From positions 744,001 to 808,000 of the forward strand of contig JAUCEF010000007.1 of NCBI GenBank assembly GCA_033558025.1: 64,000 bases of DNA. Reading direction: 5' to 3'. Made by a program: the position numbers and the translations under genes. Shown piece by piece: positions 1 to 9,537 of the stretch. Under the pieces are notes generated by a model that worked only from the letters and a program-made list of their open reading frames with translations, did not search any database and was not told where the DNA came from. The stretch is from Phytophthora sp. 'mugwort'. Lineage: Eukaryota > Oomycota > Peronosporomycetes > Peronosporales > Peronosporaceae. Within the stretch, counting starts at the first letter, position 1. Every line of letters starts with the position of its first letter.

Positions 1-1
1 T

Positions 2-1153
2 CTCGTAAACGCTGAAGAATCACCGGAAATGATTTTCAGGCGAAAGCGTTTTCGTTTCCACCGTGAGGTTCGCCAAAGCCTGCAGGGTCTTAACTTTGGT
101 AGCATTATGAAGATCGAACTCCAACGTGAATCGATGTTTGAAGGAACCTTAAAGTACTTCCAGTCTCTCACGAAGGCAGATCTGGTTGCCAAACCTAAAA
201 TTTCATTTGAAAATGAACCAGGAATCGACTCGGGTGGACTATCAAAGGATTGGTTTCTGCAAGTGTCAAAACTCGCTATCCACAAGGATCGACGTATGTT
301 TAAACGTTGCGAGGAAGGTCTGTTTGAAATAGATATTTCATCGTCACAAATTCCTAACTTCGTCCAGCAGTATAAATTTCTCGGCAAATTCATTGCGAAG
401 GCGATATTTGACAGGCAAACGCTGGATTTGCCTTTGTGTGACGTATTCTACAAGCGTTTGCTTCAACTACATACTGGAATGGATGATCTCCACCAAATGG
501 ATCCACAATACCACAAATCATTAGTATGGATGCTTGAAAACGACATCGAGGACGTGATTGACGAGACATTTAGTGTAGCGGTGGAAGTTGCTGGGAAGAA
601 GCCAATAATCGTGGATCTTAAGGAGAATGGCAGGGATATCCCTGTTACTGACGTCAACAAACAAGAATATGTAGACCTGGTGGTGCAATGGCGAACTCAG
701 TTTGGTGCTCAAGCACAGATGGATGCTTTGGTTCAGGGTTTTACCGCCCTTTTTCCTCTTTCCGCCATCAACGTCTTCGATATGACAGAGTTAAAATTGC
801 TAGTGAACGGAAAGCCAACGATCGACGTGGAAGAGCTTCGCTCCTGTACAGTTTTTCAAGGTGGCTACGATGAGCACGCACAAGTTGTACTTTGGTTGTG
901 GCAGGCTTTGCGCGAGTTCACAATCGAGTTACGGGGTCAGTTTCTCAAGTTTATGACCGGTACGAGCAAGATTCCGCTCGACGGCTTTGAGCCTCCGTTA
1001 AACCTGACCAAGTCCGACCTTGACCTCCAAGCATTGCCACGAACACACACATGTTTCAATCAACTCGTGCTCCCTGAATACGCGAGCTATGAAACGCTTG
1101 TCGAGAAGGTCACGTTTGCAATTACCAACGCAGAGGGCTTTGCGCTCTCTTGA
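2..1153 (+). CDS. HECT-type E3 ubiquitin ligase, C-terminal part (5' end outside window)
   Basis: This frame is open from base 2 through the stop at 1153, so the first ATG at 29 is probably internal and the gene starts upstream of the window. The visible protein is essentially a complete HECT domain. It opens with the basic stretch RRKRFRFHREVRQ and the N-lobe motif ENEPGIDSGGLSKDWF. A C-lobe with LPRTHTCFNQLVLPEY follows. The catalytic cysteine is in THTCFNQL (codon at 1052-1054), and the usual short acidic/aromatic HECT tail ends the protein about 32 residues later. HECT ligases take ubiquitin from E2 onto this cysteine and pass it to a substrate. The substrate-binding region is outside the window, so the subfamily (NEDD4-like or other) cannot be assigned. 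No intron is seen in this part. The next gene is convergent and ends 96 bp downstream. Confidence 0.93.
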   Translation, partial: LVNAEESPEMIFRRKRFRFHREVRQSLQGLNFGSIMKIELQRESMFEGTLKYFQSLTKADLVAKPKISFENEPGIDSGGLSKDWFLQVSKLAIHKDRRMFKRCEEGLFEIDISSSQIPNFVQQYKFLGKFIAKAIFDRQTLDLPLCDVFYKRLLQLHTGMDDLHQMDPQYHKSLVWMLENDIEDVIDETFSVAVEVAGKKPIIVDLKENGRDIPVTDVNKQEYVDLVVQWRTQFGAQAQMDALVQGFTALFPLSAINVFDMTELKLLVNGKPTIDVEELRSCTVFQGGYDEHAQVVLWLWQALREFTIELRGQFLKFMTGTSKIPLDGFEPPLNLTKSDLDLQALPRTHTCFNQLVLPEYASYETLVEKVTFAITNAEGFALS

Positions 1154-1249
1154 GCGCCACTACGGACTGGGACAAGCGCAATTGTGTTGTTGCTGACGTG
1201 TGTACAAACCTGACACTACAGTATATCTGCCGCAAGTTGTCTGCAGCAC

Positions 1250-3002
1250 TTAGCTGAAGTCGATTCCCTGCGCAAGCGGAAGCTCCTTGCTATAGTTAAT
1301 CGTACACGTTGAGCGACGCATGTACTGCTTCCATGCGTCGCTGCCAGACTCGCGGCCGCCACCAGTCTCCTTCTCTCCACCAAAAGCTCCGCCAATCTCA
1401 GCACCGCTGGGTCCGATGTTGATGTTCACGATGCCACAGTCCGATCCCAGAGGACCCGTCCATTTGAAGATTGCTGCTTGATTCTTCGTAAACAGAGACG
1501 ACGACAGACCTTGCGGGACAGCGTTGTTCTTCTCAATCGCCTCCTCAAGTGTCTGGAACTTCAACGCGTATAAAATCGGCGCAAAAATTTCCTTCTTGAC
1601 GATCTCAGCGTCGTGGTCGATGGAAACGATCGTCGGCTTCACAAAGTTGCCTTCGCCTTCGATTTTCTTGCCTCCGGTCAGAATCTACACAACAAATAAG
1701 GATTTTTGTGAGAACACAATTCAACGCATCATGCTCATTTGCAGCAGTGATATTCCCTACCTCGCCGCCCTGCCTCTTGATGGAGTCGATACCGTCCAGG
1801 TAGTTCTTCACAGCCTGGGTGTTGTGCAGAGGACCGCATAGGACGCCATCCTCCAACGGGTCGCCAATCTTCACATTCTGATACGCAGCCACCAGACGCT
1901 GCAGGAATTCATCGTGGATGTCTTCGTGGAGGAAGAGACGGCGGAGCGACGTACAGCGCTGACCGGCCGTTCCCACGGCGGAGAATAACGTTGCACGCAG
2001 CGCCATCTCCATATCCGCGTCCTTGTCAACGATCATCGCATTGTTACCGCCCAGCTCAAGGATGGTCTTGCCAAAGCGGGACGACACCACCTCGTTAACA
2101 TGGCGACCCACCTTCGTGGAGCCTGTGAATGAAATCAGCTCTATGTTCTTGTCGTGCAGCATTGCCTCGCCCACTTCCGCGCCGCTTCCGCAGATCAACG
2201 AGGCGATGGCACCAGGGTGACCATTGCGCTCCAGCACGTCAGCGATGATCTTGGTGCATGCCACCGACGTGAGCGACAGGGACTCGGACGGCTTCCAGAT
2301 TTGTGTGTTGCCGCACACGAGACTCAGCGCCGCGTTCCAGAACAGCACCGCACAGGGGAAGTTAAAAGCCGTGACGATGCCCACGTGGCCCTTGAGCGGG
2401 TTGTAGCGCTCCATCATAAAGTGACCGGGACGCTCGGAAGGGATCACTGAACCATTCAGCGCGCGGCTAAGCCCAACAGCGAAGTCACAAATGTCAATTG
2501 CCTCTTGCACCTCACCGACGCCCTAATGACAGCAAAAGAGCACAAACAGGCGTCAGAGCCTTCAACTAGCCAGTAGCCGGGCCTAAGTTCCCACCTCCAC
2601 GTAGATCTTGCCCATTTCAAGCGAGATGAGCTTGCCTAGCGCTTCGCGCTTGTTGCGCAACTCCTCTCCGATTTGGCGCACGATTTCTCCGCGCGCCGGG
2701 GCGGGCAGGTCGCACCACTGGAGCTTAACGTCATCCATGGCGGCTACCACCTTCCGGTAGTCGGCCGTGTTGCCGGCGCGCACGCTGGCAATGCGATGCC
2801 CGTTCACGGGGCTCACGGACGTGTAAACCTCACCGCTTCCGAACCATTGCCCGTTGTACACGCCGTGGTTCTCCTCCTCGAGGCCCAGCTCCGCCAGGAA
2901 CGGGAACTGCGTGAGGCGGCCGGGCGCCACGGACATGCGGCGGCGCGCCAGGTGCATCAGCGCTCGCAACTGCGGCTGTATTCCACGGGTGAAGCTTTGC
3001 AT
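1250..3002 (-). CDS. ALDH7A1: ALDH7-type aldehyde dehydrogenase (alpha-aminoadipic semialdehyde dehydrogenase / antiquitin)
   Basis: Three exons on the minus strand: 3002-2595, 2522-1761 and 1684-1250. The two introns are about 72-76 bp with GT/AG ends, both in phase 0. The joined product is 534 residues, close to human antiquitin. Family signatures seen: KIYVE joined across the first intron to [29 protein letters not shown], the NAD-binding FTGSTKVGR, the general-base Glu in LELGGNNA, the catalytic Cys in GTAGQRCTS, and C-terminal [22 protein letters not shown]7 enzymes oxidise alpha-aminoadipic semialdehyde in lysine catabolism and detoxify lipid aldehydes. The first ~30 residues are rich in Arg and lack acids ([19 protein letters not shown]), which suggests a mitochondrial targeting peptide (inference). 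It lies 1.08 kb downstream of MAD1 on the same strand and converges on the HECT gene. Confidence 0.96.
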
Positions 3003-4084
3003 CGCTGCGGGTTAAACGGATGCACTGCTGCAGACGAAGGCGAATTTGATTATGTGACGTATCGGTCGGCAGTGGGGTCCAGAACTTCAACAATGATCGG
3101 ATATTATACATACCCGGTATGCTATACTATCCACGAAGTCCAGCGATTTCAATTGATATAATTAGGTGAGTTTAATAGCAGCAACTATTTTGGATACAGG
3201 AATACTACTATTTGAATCTACTCAAAAGATTTATCTTCTTTTCTTAGCCAAGACGGGACTCCGACCAGGTTCAATCGTTAATTTCACGGTTTACGTGCAC
3301 GACAAGATGATCTAGGGTTACCATGCAGGACAGTCTTTTACACCTCCTGTGTATTCAATGGGGCGAGACTTTGCTGTAATACAAGCTTGTTTTTGATTTT
3401 CATTCATCGCTTTACTCCAGGAAACAAATGTCAATACCTATGAACGTTAGCTTGTTTTAGCCTGCTCCATTCGAGCATTGCTATTGTGTCGATACGGCTG
3501 TGCTGGTAGTCCAATCACAGATACCCTTGACTAGGCTAACACGATAGTAATCCGTCATTTAGAGTTGTTACAGTAGCCGTGGCTGAAAACGGATTTAATA
3601 ATGAAATGTGTCATTGTGCGATAAGATCCATCAGAAACTTTGTAGGAATGCATTCACATAGATAAGTGGGTCCAAAAGGTTTTGGAGAATAGTAATGTTT
3701 GGTCGTACTTGCCTATTTACCCTCTTCTTACTATGAAATCATAATATGGCTATACTACAAAAATTACAAAAAGAACTGATTAATTGAAGTGGTAGTAGTG
3801 AAATTAAATTTGTGCTCAGCTACGACAAAATCTATTACTTCTATGGACATTTAAGTCGATGTCTAATTATTACTTCAAGTACTCAAGGGATGATAGGCTT
3901 GACGTCCAATCCCGTGTTTACCTTTGGCAGGAAATTGACCGACGCGTTCTACGTCACTGCAGCAGCAGCTGGGCTTGACCAATGAATAACGCAGAGGATA
4001 ATATCCTCAGGATATAAGGAAACTGAAAGAACTCGTCGGCCATGGATATTAAGCATTTTGTGCAAACGTTATGATTTTCAACTG
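3003..4084. other. Intergenic region, no gene recognised
   Basis: About 1.08 kb, AT-richer than the flanking genes. It lies between the start of the ALDH7 gene and the 3' end of MAD1. It must contain the ALDH7 promoter and the MAD1 3' UTR. The minus strand near 3080-3097 carries GATCATTGTTGAAGTT, a loose match to the oomycete initiator, but too weak to call. The minus-strand frame that runs down to 3954 only overlaps the MAD1 terminal exons in another frame and is not a separate gene. Confidence 0.5.
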
Positions 4085-7000
4085 CTAATTGCCCTGGAAG
4101 GTCCGCTTCTCGAACAGGTGTAGCGTCAGAGTGGATAGGAAGGCCGGGAACGACCGACATGTCGTCAGGTATGCAAACACGCGCTGGTTGATCTGCGAGC
4201 AGAACTCGCTGTCCAGCAGCTCCAACGATCCGTTGGCCTCCATGCGCACCAGCAGCTCGTCGTCGTCGTGGTCGGCGTACACGGAGCGCAGGCGGAGCAG
4301 CTCCATGCCATTGCTCTTTTTCAGGTCCACCTTGTAGCCCGTCAGCAGGTACACAGCCTCTCGGTATTGCCGAATCTGATCTCCGAACACCTGCACACAT
4401 CGACAATCCGGTTAGAAGAAGCTTCTCATTATAATGATAAGCACAATAAAAGTCCCGCACCTGCTTCAGGCGTTGGTTTAGCTTCTTGAGTCCTTCCACT
4501 GTATCATACGACGTGGTGGTTGTCAGTTTACCCTCAATCGGGAAACTCGGTGACTAAACACACAAGCAACAGTATTAATTAAAATCCAGAAAACAAAAAT
4601 CGGGCGGTGCGCTCAAAAGGCTTACCTCTGTATCCTCGCCGTCTGTGAACATACCGAGTCTTGCCCGCAGTGCCTCATTTTCATGGCGCAGCTTCTCAAC
4701 ATCGCTAGACTTCGCCTTACTTTGGAGCAGCTCGCGCGTTGGATTTACAGCCAAATGCACAATCTTCGTCGTTTCGACATTGAATTCACCCCTGCCTAGC
4801 CGCTTCTCGAAGATTGCTAGCTCCATCTCTGTTTTTTCAAGATGCTTTGACAGGTTTCCATTCTCCTGTTTCGCGTCAGCCAGCGCCTTCTCCAGTAGGT
4901 CGATCCGAGCCTCAAACTTCCTGACAGCAGCAGGTGTTGCCATGATTTTTTGGGTGGATTCCATCCCCTTAATCAACTCTTGTGATTGCTTTAATGTGGA
5001 CTCCAACAGGGCAACACGCTTTGTCGAGAGCTCATTCGACTCCTGGTCATCAGGGTCCTTGCCGTACGTTTCAAGAATCTCTACCAGCTCCGTGTTCACT
5101 TTCTGTAAATGTGTGACCACATCGTTAGAGCCATTCATTTTCTCTTGAATCTCAGCCAACTGCATCTCAAGCTTCGCGCAGTTGTTACCCGACGTAATCA
5201 AGTCACTCTGAAGCTTTTCACATTGTTTCTCAAGTCGCCGACGTTGAATCTCCACGTTGCTTTTCTGCTCAAAAATAATTTCGAAGGCATTTTGGCGCGC
5301 TTTATACAGCTCAACAACGGCAGTGGCTGGTCGGCTCTTTAGGTCTTCCACCGAAACCCCACCTGCAAATGGACAATTACGCTGCATTAGGACCTTGTCG
5401 TGAACGACATCACGACACAATAAATGCAGCTCAGCTTACTCTTGGCTTCCTTGACAATCGGCTCAAAGTAGTCGTAAAACTGCTTGTGGGCTTCTTCCAC
5501 GCGCATTGCAGACTCCTATAGAAAGAGAAGACATTAGATCATGAGCGAAAAAGTTGCATCGTTTTTTTTTTCTATCCAGCGTACAATGCGTTTGAGAGAC
5601 TGAGCATTTCGTTCTTCACTCTGCTGAAGCTTTTGGGTCGTGTGATAGAGCTTCTCCTGTAAAATGGAAGAAGATCGAGATGCCTCGATTAAGTCGACCA
5701 ACTGTAACACAACAGAGAAACAAATGTTAGTGGCTCATTTATTAACAAGCTCTCACCTGTGTGATCGCACCTCGGCCTTAAGCTTGCGTTCTGTCGACTG
5801 CATCTGCATGATCTGCTCGTTTAGTTCGCGAACTTCACGCGCATTTTCCAGTGTCTCGTGGGCACCAAGCAAGCTAGAGGCTGCATGTTCAGCCTCCGTG
5901 CTCTTCTCCTTCAGCTGGGACTCTAGCAAACGAATCTTTGATTCAAGAATGTTGTCCTCACTCTGAGGAAACAGCAAACCGAATAAATACATGGCAAATC
6001 CAAATAAAACAACAGAAAATCGGCCTGTACTAACCTGAGGAGAAGTTGACGACGAATCTTGAGCAGCCTCTAGCTCATCTTGCAGAAGCTGGATCTGTCA
6101 TAAGTAGAGTAAAGTCAGTCGTCCACCCAAATTCAGTCCTGCCAGCGCTGCCAACCCGCGCACCTTCATCGTAGACTGTCTGGTCTGCGCGCGCAACTGG
6201 CTGGTCGTTTCAAGTGCCTTGTCCTTCCACTCGTTCAGCTTGCCCTCAATGAGCTTCAGCTGTGCCTCCAGTTCAACCACTTTCTTTTCCAGCTGCAGCT
6301 TCTCCGCTGAGTGTTCATTCGTGATGGTCTTCAGCTCCTTCAGCGTCTCCTCCTCCTCCGTCACTGCGTACTTGAGCTGACGCCGCAGTTGGTCCAGCTG
6401 AACGTCTCTCTCCTTTAGCTCAATATGGTGGCGCTGAGAATTTGTTTCCAGCTGAATCCTCAATGTCTGCACCTCCCGCTTCAGCTCCTCATTCTAACGA
6501 TCCACAGATCCCCACTATCAGTCTCACTATCCTTCGACAGCAACTGAGCAGTTATACTCCCACCTTAGAGACTGCAAGGCTCTCGATCTCGAGTCGTTGG
6601 CGCTTGCTTTTTCTCGCGCTCTCTGTCTCTTCTGCCTGCTTCGCTGTGTAAATTGTAGCAGCCAACACTCTATTAGTCTGCAACCTCTACGTTCGACTGT
6701 ATCATCGTCGTAGGCACCTTCTCGTCTCTCTTTTTCCAGCTCCCGCACGCGCTCCTGGAGCTGCTGAACGTACTCAGGCGATACGCCACTGCTACTCTTA
6801 TTGGGCGTGTTCATGTCGTCCAGAAAGCTGCTACTGGGGCCACCTTTGGACTGCGATAGAGGTGCAAAACAAAAGAATAAAGGGTGGGGATATAGTTTAG
6901 AAGTGTTAAATTGAGACGGTAGAGCAGAAAAGAGTGATACGAACCTGCAACGAGCTGCTGTCGTCCACGAAGAAGACTTGCGACGGGTCTTTGAGGATTG

Positions 7001-7399
7001 GCGAGCACAGGAACGAAGAAGAAAGCGCCTTCCGCTTGCCCTCTGTCATCACCCCCTTTGGAATCACGGTTGTATGGATTTTTGGCGCGTGGGTTTGGAG
7101 CAACATTCGGCTTCCAATGAAATTGTGACAACATTGGGAAAACATTTCTACTTCAACTTCCTTTAGCACTCGCACAAGCACTTTCTGTCCACCTAATACG
7201 CGACAGTAGCTTACACCAGACGTGACTTCTCGGCCCGTATGCTCGTGCCGACAGCCTCCAGCATGATGACTCGCTTCTCTAGCTTGACCTTCTTTTCGGT
7301 GGTACCAAACGAGCACGCGCCCATGGCATTCTGCAGTTGTTGGCGCAATTCCACTTTGCTAGCCATTGCTAACTCGAGCCGAAGCTGCAAACCGCTCAT
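4085..7399 (-). CDS. MAD1: Spindle assembly checkpoint protein MAD1
   Basis: Twelve exons fit the minus strand: 7399-7215, 7110-6945, 6850-6685 (or -6691), 6643-6564, 6493-6164, 6094-6035, 5962-5771, 5701-5585, 5515-5440, 5362-4626, 4553-4461, 4390-4085. All phases close (2508 nt, 835 residues). The bulk is heptad coiled coil rich in E, K, Q and L. A conserved piece reads LVDLIEASRSSSILQEKL. The last ~100 residues form the MAD1 C-terminal head: QIRQYREAVYLLTGYKVDL, LRSVYADH, and CRSFPAFLSTLTLHLFEK, which corresponds to human IPAFLSSLTLELF. MAD1 recruits MAD2 to unattached kinetochores and to nuclear pores. The N-terminus is uncertain. I chose the ATG at 7399, but an open frame continues upstream (EAIAAKYHDSAGTERQET), so an extra 5' exon in 7400-7650 is possible. 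Its promoter is shared divergently with dynactin p62. Confidence 0.9.
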
Positions 7400-7729
7400 G
7401 GTTTCTTGTCTCTCCGTGCCAGCGGAGTCGTGGTATTTCGCAGCTATTGCCTCTCATTCGGAATCATCATTCTTGTAGACACAGATACATCCTGAACGCA
7501 TATAGCAGCATGCTCTCGTTTGTACCCGATGCCGCTTGTTCTGACTCTACGTCTTCTAGCGCGTCCACCCTCGTCTGCGTGTTCTTCTCAGCCAAATGCT
7601 TCACCGTGGCTTCTTCTTAGTATCTTGGTGGTCAGCTGCAGCAGCGACCATCGTGGACTTCAAAATGTAGCCATTTCGATTGAGCTCTATAGTCACTATT
7701 GTGAGTGAAAAGTTATCATTTTTGCGCGC
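7400..7729. promoter_or_regulatory. Divergent promoter region of MAD1 and dynactin p62
   Basis: These 330 bp separate the two divergent start codons and must drive both genes. Short minus-strand open frames here (for example HLAEKNTQTRVDALEDVESEQ around 7520-7605) look coil-like. They could be a 5' exon of MAD1, joined through a GTACAAACG donor near 7530 and an AG near 7457. I could not find a start codon that closes that model, so it stays a possibility. No clear TATA box or oomycete initiator was seen. Confidence 0.45.
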
Positions 7730-9398
7730 ATGAGCTCCCAAGGCGACGTCGTGGACGGCGTGTGCATACGCTATGCGTGCAAGTGCGGACACTTGGCACC
7801 CGTGAGCTCTCTGTTCTTCAGTGAGACTTGTGAGAAGCTGGTATGCCGCTTGCCGCGCTGCAGCGTGGAAGAGTTCGAGTCGTACTACTGCGGGAACCTG
7901 CTCGTGAACCTGCCTTCGAAGGAGGCTTCCATGTACCAGAACCGCTCGAGCCGCTGCTTCAGCTGCCCCACGTGCGAGACGGTGCTGTCCACGGCTTTCC
8001 ATGAGAGTGAACAGCGCTTTTTCTTTCTGTGTGCACATTGTCGCTGGGACTCGCTGGAGCTGGGGCTGGCAGACGACGACCCGGATGCTCTGGTCATGAC
8101 GGCCATCACGCGCGAGCGCCAGGCAGCCCACGAAGACGTCTTCCAGGCGCTGCACTCGCACTACTCGACGCTTTCGAGCGCCACCTCTAATGGAGGAGCG
8201 CTGTCATCGAGCTCGTCTGGAGCATCGTTCGGCCGCAGCAGCTCGCTTCAGCTGCTCGCGGACTCGATGAAGGAGCTGCAGCGCGAGAACCAGATGAAGA
8301 AGTTCAGGCTGCAAAGAATGGCAGAGATGGGTGGCTGGAAGTACGATCAGGTGTTGTCCAAGGTGCAGGAAAAGGAGAAATGGCTCATGGAGCAGAAGCG
8401 CGAACATCAGTGGCCCGAGCTGACGAAGCAGCTTGCGGCGTTGCATACGCAAGAGACTTCGTGGGGTGAAGACACGCCGGAGAAGACTCGGGAGGTGCTG
8501 GAGAAGCTATCACAGAAACGTGATATGGGGGAGATATCGATGCTCCACCAACGGCTGCTTAATCCGTTGGATCAGTCGCGTGACGCGGATAAGCTCTTCC
8601 CATCTCGACCGCTGCTGCGCGTGAAGCGTACGTGGCGATGTGTCGAGTCAATTGAACGTGGCACGGCTGGTATCCTTGTGAAACCCCAGATCAGTCCAAT
8701 GAGTGGCGATAGCTCTCTGCCCGTATCAGCATCTTGGTTCAAGAAAGCCAACCTGGCCGCTCAGTACGTACCCGTCGTCACGTTTCAACGACTGCCCTAC
8801 CGTGTTAATGATACTGGTAGTGCTGAATGCGTTCTTCTTGTGGAAAACCCACTGGATGATGCCATTCGCATTACCTTCCGTCCTGCCGCTGTGACTATGG
8901 AGGATGGCGAAGAGGTTGCCGAAAATGGACAGGTATGTTGCACGTTGTGTCGTCTGTATGGAATGCCGTCTCCGTTTAATCTGAGTGCAAGAGCTAACTT
9001 CTGTGCTCATGCAGGTTGTACTGCAAGATTTGACTCCGATCATCATTGGGCCATATGAAGACCCGAACCTTGCGGATGCTTTCATCGACGATGAACCGCC
9101 TTTCGGTGCTAACGGGGACAATCACAACGCGATGCTTCTTCAAGCTACCCGAAATCTCATCAAGATCAAGCTACAGGTGAGCTTGCCCGTGTTATCATCA
9201 AGCTGTAATCACCTTTCCTGATATGTTTCATCCTTTCCTGTGTTATTATAGATCGCCGTTAATCCTGATACACTTCCTTCGAGTGTGTCTGCAGGACTCA
9301 TCATGGACACGGAAAAGTTTGATGAAGACGCGAATGAGGTTATCGAGAACTCACTTTTAAGTGTTACAGTGGTGATCACAGCTCCGACCTTTCAATAA
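7730..9398 (+). CDS. DCTN4: Dynactin subunit 4 (p62)
   Basis: Three exons, 7730-8932, 9015-9176 and 9252-9398, with 82- and 75-bp introns, both phase 0; 503 residues. The N-terminus has the Cys-rich p62 module: YACKCGHLAP, the FESYYCGNLLVNLPSKEA block, then CFSCPTCETVLS and LCAHCRWDSLELGLAD. The last corresponds to the family's CGFCRWTSRDVGMAD. A Ser-rich linker (about residues 148-170), a helical segment, and beta-rich C-terminal domains (VKRTWRCVESIERGTAGILVK, ECVLLVENPLDD) follow. p62 caps the pointed end of the dynactin Arp filament and supports dynein cargo transport and kinetochore function. The start ATG is the first in frame and lies just after TTTTGCGCGC. A 186-residue open frame antisense to the first exon is a codon-bias shadow. 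Confidence 0.92.
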
Positions 9399-9537
9399 AG
9401 CAATTCTTCGAAAATTGAGTTTTGCCCTTGGGTCACTCCTACCAATACTTGAAGTAATACCAACTGTCTGTCTTGAACGAGAATTTGTGGTGTTGAGTCT
9501 TTGCTAATTCAGAATATCCACGCCTTTTCATTTGGAA

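Noticed and set aside
3954..4499. 181-codon minus-strand frame at the 3' end of MAD1.
   Set aside because: Only its first ~13 codons coincide with a MAD1 exon. The rest reads through an intron and in the wrong frame over the last exon.
7601..8161. 186-codon antisense frame over the dynactin p62 gene.
   Set aside because: Shadow of the GC-rich sense codons; low-complexity residues and no domain; the sense strand has clear p62 motifs.
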